Shown here in pieces: positions 1-5,842 of a stretch of DNA of 8,074 bases. The position numbers were made by a program, and so were the translations under genes. Below the pieces are notes generated by a model that saw nothing but the letters and a program-made list of their open reading frames with translations, ran no database searches and was not told where the DNA came from. Positions within the stretch are counted from its first letter, which is position 1. Each line of letters starts with the position of its first letter. Origin of the DNA: Anaerolineales bacterium (GTDB lineage Bacteria > Chloroflexota > Anaerolineae > Anaerolineales > UBA4823); assembly GCA_026415275.1 (NCBI GenBank), contig JAOAHK010000093.1, positions 1 through 8,074 on the forward strand. Reading direction: 5' to 3'.

Positions 1-145
1 GGTCTGGTCTAACTACCGTGTCATCTGATATATACCAATCAAGTTCAACAAAGGCGTTGCAAGTCTCACAGCTTGCAAGTAAATTTTCCAACAGCCATGA
101 CATTCTCACTGCTACTCTTTGATTAATAGGTCTTGGAGAAGCCAT
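1..145 (-). pseudogene. Uma2-family (DUF820) nuclease fragment, 5' end missing, runs off window
   Basis: Reading the minus strand from 145 down to 1 gives 48 uninterrupted codons starting MASPRPINQRVAVRMSWL and ending ELDWYISDDTVVRPD at the window edge. The SPxPxxQ segment, the aromatic/leucine helix and the DTVVRPD motif match the middle of Uma2-family proteins, a PD-(D/E)XK nuclease-like fold of about 180-200 residues. The Asp of RPD is a conserved active-site residue in the family. Roughly the first 40-50 family residues are absent: upstream of about 140 the DNA codes for the aminotransferase in another frame. No ribosome-binding site precedes the ATG at 145. I therefore read this as a 5'-truncated gene created by the same junction that cut the aminotransferase. 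Family assignment is by motif memory; the C-terminal half lies outside the window. Confidence 0.6.
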
Positions 146-863
146 CAACGATGATCGTGCGCTCTTTCATGCCCGGCAGAGCAGCAATGGAAGGAGCCTT
201 CTGCCCATCATAGACCAAACGGGCATAGATTTCATCCGACATCACCCAGCAATCGTAGCGTTGGGCTTGTTCGGCAATATGTTGCAAAGCTGCTTCATCC
301 AAAACCCCACCGGTGGGATTGCTGGGCGAGTTCAGGATAATCAATTTCGTGCGCGGGTTGATCAAGCGGTCAAAAATCTCCAAGTCGAACGAGAAATCGT
401 TTTCCTCTAGGAGGGGAACAGGGACAGGAATACCTCCCGCCACTTGAATCATCGCCTGATAAGTGGGAAAACCCGGATCAGGATAAATCACTTCATCCCC
501 CTCCTCGACTAAGGCTAATGTAGGGAAGAAAAGATTGGGTTTCCCACCTGGGCTGACCACCACTTCTTCAGGGAAGATCGAAATTCCCCGCCGCTGACCG
601 GCATCGGCGGCGATCGCTTCGCGCAATTCCATCATGCCCGCCGGTGGAGTGTAGCGCGTTTTGCCCCTGCGAATGGCTCCGATCCCCGCCTCGCAGATGT
701 TCTCAAAGGTCGGGAAATCAGGTTGACCGATCTCAAAATGGATGATCTCCCGACCTTCTTTCTCCATCTGCAGGGCGCGCCCGAGGACATAATACGCCCC
801 TTCCGGCCGTAGATGGGCAGTCCGCCCGGCAAATTCAAAGAGCCTCTCTTTTTGAGCCAACAC
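123..863 (-). CDS. Class I/II PLP-dependent aminotransferase, 3'-truncated
   Basis: Aspartate-aminotransferase-fold enzyme (fold type I) that would transfer an amino group between an amino acid and a 2-oxoacid. Visible motifs are GQPDF (46-50), the cofactor phosphate loop SPGGKPN (104-110), YPDPGFPTY (127-135), NSPSNPTGG (178-186, with NPTG at 182-185), SDEIYA (209-214) and GFSKTY (241-246), where K244 is the Schiff-base lysine. The protein stops at 246 residues, directly after that motif. Relatives are about 385-400 residues, so the C-terminal small domain, including the usual substrate-carboxylate arginine, is missing and the product is probably inactive. The start is GTG at 863-861, immediately next to the panB TGA (866-864), with GGGAG just upstream, indicating translational coupling. 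Downstream the sequence switches to Uma2 coding sequence. Substrate cannot be assigned. Confidence 0.88.
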   Translation of the reverse strand: MLAQKERLFEFAGRTAHLRPEGAYYVLGRALQMEKEGREIIHFEIGQPDFPTFENICEAGIGAIRRGKTRYTPPAGMMELREAIAADAGQRRGISIFPEEVVVSPGGKPNLFFPTLALVEEGDEVIYPDPGFPTYQAMIQVAGGIPVPVPLLEENDFSFDLEIFDRLINPRTKLIILNSPSNPTGGVLDEAALQHIAEQAQRYDCWVMSDEIYARLVYDGQKAPSIAALPGMKERTIIVDGFSKTY

Positions 864-1721
864 TCACTCCCCTAGCATCTTGAGCAACTCTTCATATTCC
901 TGCTCCGGCATGCCAAACCAGTTTTCCGGCGCGGGGAAGGTTTGTGATTTCACCTCGCTGACATATTGCTTCAAGCCGTTTAGGATCACTTCTCCAGCAT
1001 TGCCAAACACTTTTGCCATTTTCGGTTTGAATTTGGGATACAAACCGAACATGTCATGGTAAATCAACAACTGCCCGTGGGCATGTGGACCCGATCCTAG
1101 AGAGAAGATCAAAGTATTCTTCGCTCGTTCCGTAATGATCTTACACAAACGATCGGGCACCATCTCCAACAAGATCGCAAACGCCCCGGCTTCTTCCAAC
1201 GCTTTGGCATCATCCACGATCTTCTTCGCTAGCACAGCCGATTTTCCTTGTAGCCGGAAGCCTCCAAGAGCAGACACCGATTGGGGGGTTAAACCAAGAT
1301 GCCCAATGGCTGGAATGCCGGCATCGACAATGGCGCGAATGCGCGGCGCCATAGCTTGCCCGCCTTCGAGCTTGATCGCATCGCAACCCGCCTCGGCCAT
1401 AAATCGCCCAGCGTTTTTGACAGCAATTTCATCACTAGGTTGGTAGGACATATAGGGCATATCCCCAACCACGAAAGCAGTCGGTGCGCCGCGGCGCACA
1501 GCCGCAGCGTGACGGATCATGTCGTCCATCGTGACCGGCAAGGTGGTATCGTAACCCAACATGGTCATGCCGAGGCTATCGCCCACCAAAATCATTTCCA
1601 CTCCGGCTTGTTCTTGCAAATAGGCGGTGGGGTAATCATAACAAGTCAACCAACTGATCGGCTCTCCTTCTTGCGCTTTTTGGAAGAGATAAGGAAGGGT
1701 AATTTTCTTGCGTTCGGTCAT
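864..1721 (-). CDS. panB: PanB-type 3-methyl-2-oxobutanoate hydroxymethyltransferase (variant)
   Basis: Cytoplasmic TIM-barrel enzyme. The family adds a one-carbon hydroxymethyl group from methylene-tetrahydrofolate to 2-oxoisovalerate, giving ketopantoate for pantothenate and CoA synthesis. The product is 285 residues, in the normal range. Visible are TCYDYPTA (26-33), VGDSLGM (46-52, metal ligand D48), VVGDMPYMSY (84-93, D87), KLEGG (117-121, metal ligand E119), IGHLGLTPQ (139-147) and LLEMVP (184-189, probable catalytic E186). The segment that is usually IGIGAG...CDGQ reads FSLGSGPHAHGQ (206-217), a clear departure from the textbook form, so the substrate may differ. ATG at 1721 is chosen over an upstream in-frame ATG because AAGGA lies about 7 nt before it and the family N-terminus fits. 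It follows hom by 28 nt and abuts the aminotransferase start. Confidence 0.88.
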   Translation of the reverse strand: MTERKKITLPYLFQKAQEGEPISWLTCYDYPTAYLQEQAGVEMILVGDSLGMTMLGYDTTLPVTMDDMIRHAAAVRRGAPTAFVVGDMPYMSYQPSDEIAVKNAGRFMAEAGCDAIKLEGGQAMAPRIRAIVDAGIPAIGHLGLTPQSVSALGGFRLQGKSAVLAKKIVDDAKALEEAGAFAILLEMVPDRLCKIITERAKNTLIFSLGSGPHAHGQLLIYHDMFGLYPKFKPKMAKVFGNAGEVILNGLKQYVSEVKSQTFPAPENWFGMPEQEYEELLKMLGE

Positions 1722-1749
1722 TTCTGGTCCTTTCTGGAAAGATGAAATC

Positions 1750-2778
1750 TCAATTTTTTCGGTAAATCGAGAGCAGGTCGGCCAATAAGGCATACCCGGT
1801 TTCAAGGCGACCAGCCCCTGCTCCAACCAAAGTGACCTCGCCTAGATAGCGGGTCGTATAGGTAACGGCGTTGGTCGCCCCCATCACCTGAGCTAGGGGA
1901 TTCGATAGGGGTAGCATGAGCGGTTTCACACTCGCTTTAATTGTACCCTCCACCATTTCAATTGTTCCGATTAACTTCCAACGTTTGCCTTCTCTCTGGG
2001 CATTTTGAATGTCAGTAGAGGTTAGGTGAGTAATTCCTTGCCGATCCACATCACTCATGGCAATCGATTTGCCCATTAGGACGTTGGCGAGGATGACGAC
2101 TTTGCCAGCGGCGTCATATCCTTCGACATCCCCAGTCGGATCAGCTTCGGCATATCCCAAGCGTTGCGCCTCTGCCAGAGCTTCGGCGTATTCTTTTCCC
2201 TCTTCCATCTTGGTTAAGATGAAATTGGTTGTGCCATTGAAAATACCCTGAATGCGCTGAATTTCAGCCGCCCTTAACCAATTCATCCCCAAGAACAGGG
2301 TCGGCGTGCCGCTCATCACCGTCCCTTCAAAACCAATTTGCACACCATTTTGTTTGGCTAAAGCCTGCAATTCGGCATAGTGCAGAGCAATCGGGCCCTT
2401 GTTGGTTGTGACAACATGTTTGCCGGAGGCTAAAGCTTTGCGAATATAGTTGGTTGCCGGCTCGCCGGTTTGCAGGTTGGTATAACTTGCCTCAACCAAA
2501 CCATCGTAATCGACCAAATCAAGCATCTCCTCAACAGTGAAACCCTTCTGCTCGGCGGACAAGGTGCTCAAATCCCCTTTTGCTGCTGCTGCAAGCAAAT
2601 TCTGTATGGGTATCCCCTTGGAGTCGGCTAAACTACCCATGCGGAGGTCATTGACGCCTACCACGGAAATATTGAGCCCGTAGTGAGTCTCAAGAGATTG
2701 CTTTTGTTCGCTGAGGATGGTCAAGAAACCTTGCCCTACATTCCCTAACCCTACCATCAATAGTCGGATTGTGCGCAT
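1750..2778 (-). CDS. hom: Homoserine dehydrogenase, short form without ACT domain
   Basis: Reversible NAD(P)H-dependent conversion of aspartate 4-semialdehyde to homoserine, the branch toward threonine, methionine and isoleucine. The 342-residue product has a Rossmann nucleotide-binding loop VGLGNVGQG (9-17, with G10, G12 and G15), TTNKGP (124-129), the substrate region GTVMSGTPT (152-160), IFNGTTNFIL (179-188), and the catalytic signature GYAEADPTGDVEGYDAAGK (208-226). In that signature D222 and K226 have the spacing of the catalytic Asp/Lys pair of the family. There is no C-terminal ACT domain, so feedback inhibition by threonine through such a domain is not expected. The start at 2778 is set by the strong GGAGGG 4 nt upstream; longer in-frame starts upstream lack this. 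First gene of a minus-strand unit with panB and the aminotransferase. Confidence 0.92.
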   Translation of the reverse strand: MRTIRLLMVGLGNVGQGFLTILSEQKQSLETHYGLNISVVGVNDLRMGSLADSKGIPIQNLLAAAAKGDLSTLSAEQKGFTVEEMLDLVDYDGLVEASYTNLQTGEPATNYIRKALASGKHVVTTNKGPIALHYAELQALAKQNGVQIGFEGTVMSGTPTLFLGMNWLRAAEIQRIQGIFNGTTNFILTKMEEGKEYAEALAEAQRLGYAEADPTGDVEGYDAAGKVVILANVLMGKSIAMSDVDRQGITHLTSTDIQNAQREGKRWKLIGTIEMVEGTIKASVKPLMLPLSNPLAQVMGATNAVTYTTRYLGEVTLVGAGAGRLETGYALLADLLSIYRKN

Positions 2779-2782
2779 GATG

Positions 2783-2788
2783 CCCTCC
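2783..2788 (-). promoter_or_regulatory. Ribosome-binding site deciding the hom start
   Basis: On the minus strand GGAGGG is followed by CATC and then ATG at 2778. This near-consensus Shine-Dalgarno site supports the 342-residue homoserine dehydrogenase over a version extended by 29 residues to 2865. The extension would also overlap the predicted -10 box at 2864-2869. Confidence 0.75.
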
Positions 2789-2863
2789 AATAATTTCAGA
2801 CATTTGTTAGAAAAGCCCCGGTCGGTGCAGTTGTCTCTCTGCAACCTTTCTGGGAACATGCTC

Positions 2864-2869
2864 ATTATA
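2864..2869 (-). promoter_or_regulatory. Probable -10 box of the hom-panB-aminotransferase unit
   Basis: On the minus strand this is a perfect TATAAT. No convincing -35 hexamer sits 16-18 nt upstream (TAGTTT is the best at 17 nt). The predicted transcript would start near 2857, leaving a leader of about 80 nt before the hom ATG. That leader contains a short inverted repeat TGCAG/CTGCA (2826-2830 with 2839-2843). Promoter assignment is inference from the -10 box and its position. Confidence 0.45.
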
Positions 2870-3006
2870 CATGGTCAAAGCAAGGAAAACTAGATTTTTT
2901 CAACCCAAAAGCATCGAGGCTCGGCATTTGACTTCACAAATACTCATTCATCAACAACCGATCAAGTTGTGCCACAGAGGTCCCTTGCGTGTTTCAAATA
3001 CGGTTG

Positions 3007-3035
3007 TTTCCAAACTTATGAAACGAGGTTATAAT
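3007..3035 (+). promoter_or_regulatory. Probable sigma-70-type promoter of the amidohydrolase gene
   Basis: A perfect TATAAT (3030-3035) lies 17 nt downstream of TTTCCA (3007-3012), which matches the -35 consensus at 4 of 6 positions. The start of transcription would fall near 3042, about 75 nt before the ATG at 3117. A 15-bp palindrome sits just downstream at 3051-3065. Confidence 0.6.
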
Positions 3036-3050
3036 ACATTCATAATAGTC

Positions 3051-3065
3051 ACTATCGGCGATAGT
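3051..3065. promoter_or_regulatory. Perfect 15-bp palindrome, candidate operator
   Basis: ACTATCG, one central G, then CGATAGT: seven perfectly paired positions on each side. It lies about +9 to +24 relative to the predicted start of the amidohydrolase transcript, a usual position for a repressor site. It has a short stem and no T-tract, so it is a poor terminator. The binding protein is unknown. Confidence 0.45.
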
Positions 3066-3116
3066 TTTGGGAAATATTTGCCGATTCTTACAATTTTATA
3101 GAGAGAGGAGAACCCG

Positions 3117-4967
3117 ATGAAACCATCCCCATTTTTGTCCATCCTTCTGTTCCTGAGTCTCATCCTCGCCTCTTGCCAAACGGCTACTCCGCCACCGTCC
3201 ACTCCGCCTCCGCCCGAACCGACCACCCTACCTCCACCGACCGAAATTCCCCCCACTAAACCCATCGTCACCCTAACCCCCACTCCGCTTGGCGGTGTGC
3301 AAGCCGCTGAAGCAGCCGATCTCGTCTTCCAAGATGGCTTTATCTATACCGTAGACCAAAACCGCACGGTTGCCGAAGCCATCGCCGTAAAGGGGGATAA
3401 ATTCATCTATGTTGGCGACAACGAGGGTGTCCAGGCTTATATTGGCACCAACACGCAAGTCATCGATTTGGAAGGGCGCATGGTATTGCCAGCCTTCGTC
3501 GATAGCCACGCTCATGCCACTTCGGGCGTCTCAGACATCTACGAAGTGTCCCTATATGGCATCGACTCCGTAGAAAAATACCAGCAGACAATCCGCGACT
3601 TCCTTGCCGAAAACCCAGATTTGAAAGCTTTGCAAGGTGCGGGGTGGGTTAACAATGTCTTCGGCGCAAAAGGGCCAACGACGGCAATGCTTGATGCAGT
3701 CGTGCCAGACATTCCGGCGGTGCTGTATTCCGAAGATTATCACAGCGTTTGGGTGAACAGCAAAGCTCTCGAAATGGCTGGCATTACCAAGGATACTCCC
3801 GATCCCGAAGGGGGAGTGATCGAACGGGATGCCAACGGCAATCCGAGTGGAACACTGCGTGAAACCGCAATGGACTTGGTCGCAGATGTGATTCCCCCCT
3901 ACACGGTAGAACAATATTTGGAAGGTTTGGAGTACTTCCAAGATTTTGCCCACTCCTTAGGAATTACTACTGTCTATATCCCCTCGTTACCTGGCGGACT
4001 GGGAGATGCGCTCAAAGCCCTGCACGACTTTGATGCTTCGGGCAAAATGACCATTCGTTTTCCCACCGCGGCGGGGATGAACCCCGAAGATGCGCTCTCC
4101 AAAGTGGATGAGATCAAACAATTGATTGAAAAAGAGAAAGGCGGTTATTTCGAGATCATCGGGGCAAAAATCTTTATGGATGGTGTATTGGAGGGAAGCA
4201 CGGCTTACCTTGAAGAACCCTATCTGCACATTCCCAACTCGCGGGGTGAGTTGCTGTGGGACCCTCAGAAATATAACGAGGTTTGCGCCGCGCTCGACCG
4301 AGCAGGCATCCAGATTCATGTTCACTCGATTGGAGATGCTGCGACGCGCATCACCCTCGACGGTTTTGCCTACGCCCGCCAACAAAACGGGCAACGCGAT
4401 TCCCGCAACATCATCACCCACTTGCAATTGGTCAACCCGGCGGATATTGACCGCATGGCGGAGCTAGGCGTGGTTGCCGTGCCTCAACCTTATTGGGTTG
4501 TCATCGATACCTACTATACCCAGGCGGTTGAGTATGTCGGTCAAGCGCGCGCCGATCGCCAATATCCGATGAAGACTTTCTTCGATAAGGGCATTGTCGT
4601 TGCTTCAGCCTCCGATTACCCTGTTTCCTGGCCTCCCAACCCCTTTATTGCCATCGAAATTGGGGTGACCCGCACCGTTCCGCAAGGACTAGGCGACATT
4701 TATGTTGGCGCCGATTTTGAAACGCCACTTACCCCTCAAGAGCGGGTAACTGTCGAGCAAATGATTGCTAGTTTCACCATCAACGGCGCCTATGCCACCT
4801 TCCTGGATGACCAAATTGGATCAATCGAGGTGGGCAAAAAGGCCGATTTCATTGTTCTAAGTCAGAATATCCTTCAAATTCCAGCATCAGAAATCCATAA
4901 CACAAAAGTATTTCTGACTTATTTTGAAGGAAAAGAAGTTTATCGCAGCGAGGAATATACACCTTAG
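3117..4967 (+). CDS. Lipid-anchored YtcJ-like amidohydrolase (amidohydrolase_3 family)
   Basis: Predicted extracytoplasmic lipoprotein of 616 residues that hydrolyses an amide or related bond; substrate unknown. Residues 1-20 form a lipoprotein signal peptide with lipobox LASC (lipidated C20). A Pro/Thr-rich stalk follows at about 21-58, then a mature enzyme domain resembling YtcJ and N-substituted formamide deformylase. Metal-site motifs are VDSHAHA (128-134, H131 and H133), GAKIFMDG (349-356, K351 a possible carboxylated lysine), IHVHSIGD (400-407, H401 and H403), THLQLV (434-439, H435) and SASDYP (497-502, D500). The C-terminal GSIEVGKKADFIVL (568-581) is the usual amidohydrolase composite-domain ending. 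AGGAG at 3106-3110, 6 nt before the ATG, fixes the start. It is monocistronic, with its own promoter and terminator. A surface-anchored member of this mostly cytoplasmic family suggests scavenging of external compounds. Confidence 0.9.
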   Translation: MKPSPFLSILLFLSLILASCQTATPPPSTPPPPEPTTLPPPTEIPPTKPIVTLTPTPLGGVQAAEAADLVFQDGFIYTVDQNRTVAEAIAVKGDKFIYVGDNEGVQAYIGTNTQVIDLEGRMVLPAFVDSHAHATSGVSDIYEVSLYGIDSVEKYQQTIRDFLAENPDLKALQGAGWVNNVFGAKGPTTAMLDAVVPDIPAVLYSEDYHSVWVNSKALEMAGITKDTPDPEGGVIERDANGNPSGTLRETAMDLVADVIPPYTVEQYLEGLEYFQDFAHSLGITTVYIPSLPGGLGDALKALHDFDASGKMTIRFPTAAGMNPEDALSKVDEIKQLIEKEKGGYFEIIGAKIFMDGVLEGSTAYLEEPYLHIPNSRGELLWDPQKYNEVCAALDRAGIQIHVHSIGDAATRITLDGFAYARQQNGQRDSRNIITHLQLVNPADIDRMAELGVVAVPQPYWVVIDTYYTQAVEYVGQARADRQYPMKTFFDKGIVVASASDYPVSWPPNPFIAIEIGVTRTVPQGLGDIYVGADFETPLTPQERVTVEQMIASFTINGAYATFLDDQIGSIEVGKKADFIVLSQNILQIPASEIHNTKVFLTYFEGKEVYRSEEYTP

Positions 4968-4973
4968 AAAGTC

Positions 4974-5009
4974 AAAAGGTGACCGGCGAAACGAAGCCGG
5001 TCACCTTTT
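4974..5009. terminator. Strong rho-independent terminator, usable from both strands
   Basis: A 14-nt arm (4974-4987, AAAAGGTGACCGGC) pairs perfectly with 4996-5009 across an 8-nt loop. The GC-rich core is flanked by A4 on the left and T4 on the right. It begins 6 nt after the amidohydrolase stop and can also stop minus-strand transcription coming from the Rrf2 gene. Confidence 0.85.
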
Positions 5010-5044
5010 GAGTCTCCACACCCAAATTAAAACATCCTCACCGC

Positions 5045-5061
5045 AGGAGCCCGAAGCTCCT
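5045..5061 (-). terminator. Small hairpin downstream of the Rrf2 gene
   Basis: On the minus strand AGGAGC, TTCGG, GCTCCT forms a 6-bp GC-rich stem with a UUCG-type loop, about 35 nt after the Rrf2 stop. A T-rich stretch (GTTTTAATTT) follows some 12 nt later rather than directly, so it is a weaker candidate. It may act together with the hairpin at 4974-5009. Confidence 0.4.
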
Positions 5062-5095
5062 CACCTGCCTCCCTGCCGAATTCTATCAAAAACGG

Positions 5096-5506
5096 TTATT
5101 TGTTGCCGCCGTTAACAACTTTGTCAAAGGTTGTGTTTTTCAGTTTTTGTACCAATTCATATTGTGCTTCACACCACACCGGGTGCATCGGGCAATCATC
5201 GATGAATTTGCAGGTGCCGCTATCCCCAACGCATTCGTTGAGCATAATCGGGCCATCAATGGCTTCAACCACTTCGAGAAGGGAGATATCTTTAGGCGGC
5301 CGCGCCAGCGAGACCCCACCTCTCGCTCCACGCGAAGTGGTCAATAAGCCTGCTACCGATAATTGGGATACAATCTTTGCCAAAAAAGAAGGTGGAATCT
5401 GTTGTTCTTGGGCAATAGTACTGGTAGCTGCCCGATGATCGGCGCCAAGACGGGCTAGAAAAGTCACCGCTCGAACGGCGTAATCGGCTTGTCGCGTAAT
5501 TTGCAT
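5096..5506 (-). CDS. Rrf2-family transcriptional regulator with Fe-S-type cysteine cluster
   Basis: A 136-residue DNA-binding protein of the Rrf2 family (IscR, NsrR, RsrR and CymR are relatives). The N-terminus MQITRQADYAVRAVTFLA is typical. A winged helix-turn-helix spans about residues 1-70, with the recognition region IPPSFLAKIVSQLS (37-50) and wing SRGARGGVSLAR (58-69). It is followed by LLEVVEAIDGP (76-86) and the cysteines C92, C99, C105 and C112. C92, C99 and C105 (spacing x6, x5) match the three-cysteine ligand set of Fe-S-binding members; C112 is an extra cysteine. It therefore probably senses redox, nitric oxide or Fe-S status. Normal family length. No cysteine desulfurase or other isc/suf gene is adjacent, so its regulon is open. 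It is transcribed alone, and its promoter overlaps a palindrome that could be an autoregulatory site. Confidence 0.9.
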   Translation of the reverse strand: MQITRQADYAVRAVTFLARLGADHRAATSTIAQEQQIPPSFLAKIVSQLSVAGLLTTSRGARGGVSLARPPKDISLLEVVEAIDGPIMLNECVGDSGTCKFIDDCPMHPVWCEAQYELVQKLKNTTFDKVVNGGNK

Positions 5507-5527
5507 TTCACCTGCTCCCTTTTAGGT

Positions 5528-5537
5528 TATCTAGATA
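5528..5537. promoter_or_regulatory. 10-bp palindrome TATCTAGATA upstream of the Rrf2 gene
   Basis: A perfect palindrome 22 nt before the Rrf2 start codon, within the predicted 5' leader. Its TATC/GATA halves resemble the core of the palindrome at 3051-3065. It could be a second operator, but a 10-bp AT-rich palindrome can occur by chance. Confidence 0.25.
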
Positions 5538-5543
5538 CAATTT

Positions 5544-5561
5544 ATCTCATATATATTAGAT
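5544..5561. promoter_or_regulatory. Near-perfect 18-bp palindrome overlapping the Rrf2 -10 box
   Basis: ATCTCATATATATTAGAT pairs at 8 of 9 positions, the only mismatch being 5548 against 5557. Rrf2-family dimers bind AT-rich dyads of about this size, and many members repress their own genes. This site covers the predicted -10 box (5553-5558, minus strand). Autoregulation is inference. Confidence 0.45.
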
Positions 5562-5581
5562 TATTTTTGGAGAATTTGCAA
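5553..5581 (-). promoter_or_regulatory. Probable promoter of the Rrf2 gene
   Basis: On the minus strand TTGCAA (5581-5576) is followed after 17 nt by TAATAT (5558-5553), each matching consensus at 4 or more of 6 positions. Transcription would start near 5546, about 40 nt before the ATG at 5506. Confidence 0.45.
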
Positions 5582-5634
5582 GTGACAGAGGTCATCCTCA
5601 AATTATGACGCTCATCCAAAGGGTTAGCAAGAGT

Positions 5635-5664
5635 TCGACAGGGAGCGGGCTAATCCTGTAAAAT
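5635..5664 (+). promoter_or_regulatory. Probable promoter of the exporter pair
   Basis: TCGACA (5635-5640) and TAAAAT (5659-5664) each match the sigma-70 consensus at 5 of 6 positions, with 18 nt between. Transcription would start near 5671, giving a leader of about 170 nt before the preferred permease start. A second TATAAT at 5812-5817 has no well-spaced -35. Confidence 0.45.
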
Positions 5665-5842
5665 AACGATGGTTGGAGATAAGTTTCCCGTCTTCAATCT
5701 CACCTTAAATGTCCTCACACCTTATTGTTTTGCGATAAGCAAGAAATAAACAGTTCCTCAGTTCATTTTCAATTTATAGAATTTTGGAATACCCAATCCA
5801 CAATAGATGGTTATAATTGAGGATCAGGAATCTCGGAAAAAG

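Larger units (their letters stand above)
5507..5806. other. Intergenic region between Rrf2 and exporter genes, divergent promoters
   Basis: About 300 nt with no convincing gene; the longest ATG frame I see (5605) has only 18 codons. The left part is AT-rich and carries the Rrf2 promoter and two palindromes. The centre carries a plus-strand promoter candidate (5635-5664) reading toward the exporter. The right part would be a leader of roughly 140-170 nt. It contains a weak inverted repeat, CTTATTG against the GCGATAAG half (5721-5739), without a T-tract. I recognise no riboswitch. Confidence 0.6.

Noticed and set aside
1299..1745. Long plus-strand open frame opposite panB
   Set aside because: It lies wholly antisense to a well-supported panB gene, has no ribosome site and its translation resembles no protein I know. 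It is a shadow of panB codon use.
3180..3290. Proline-codon-rich stretch as a DNA tandem repeat or CRISPR-like array
   Set aside because: The repeats follow from the Pro/Thr-rich stalk of the lipoprotein; there is no regular unit or spacing.
3987..4427. Minus-strand open frame opposite the amidohydrolase
   Set aside because: Antisense to conserved metal-site motifs of a full-length enzyme, with no start signals or recognisable domains.
4924..5115. Short plus-strand frame spanning the amidohydrolase end and the terminator
   Set aside because: It reads through the strong hairpin at 4974-5009 and its composition is that of intergenic sequence.
5812..5817. TATAAT inside the first codons of the longer permease start as the main promoter
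   Set aside because: The nearest -35-like TTGGAA is 22 nt upstream, too far; 5635-5664 is a better promoter. It cannot be fully excluded.
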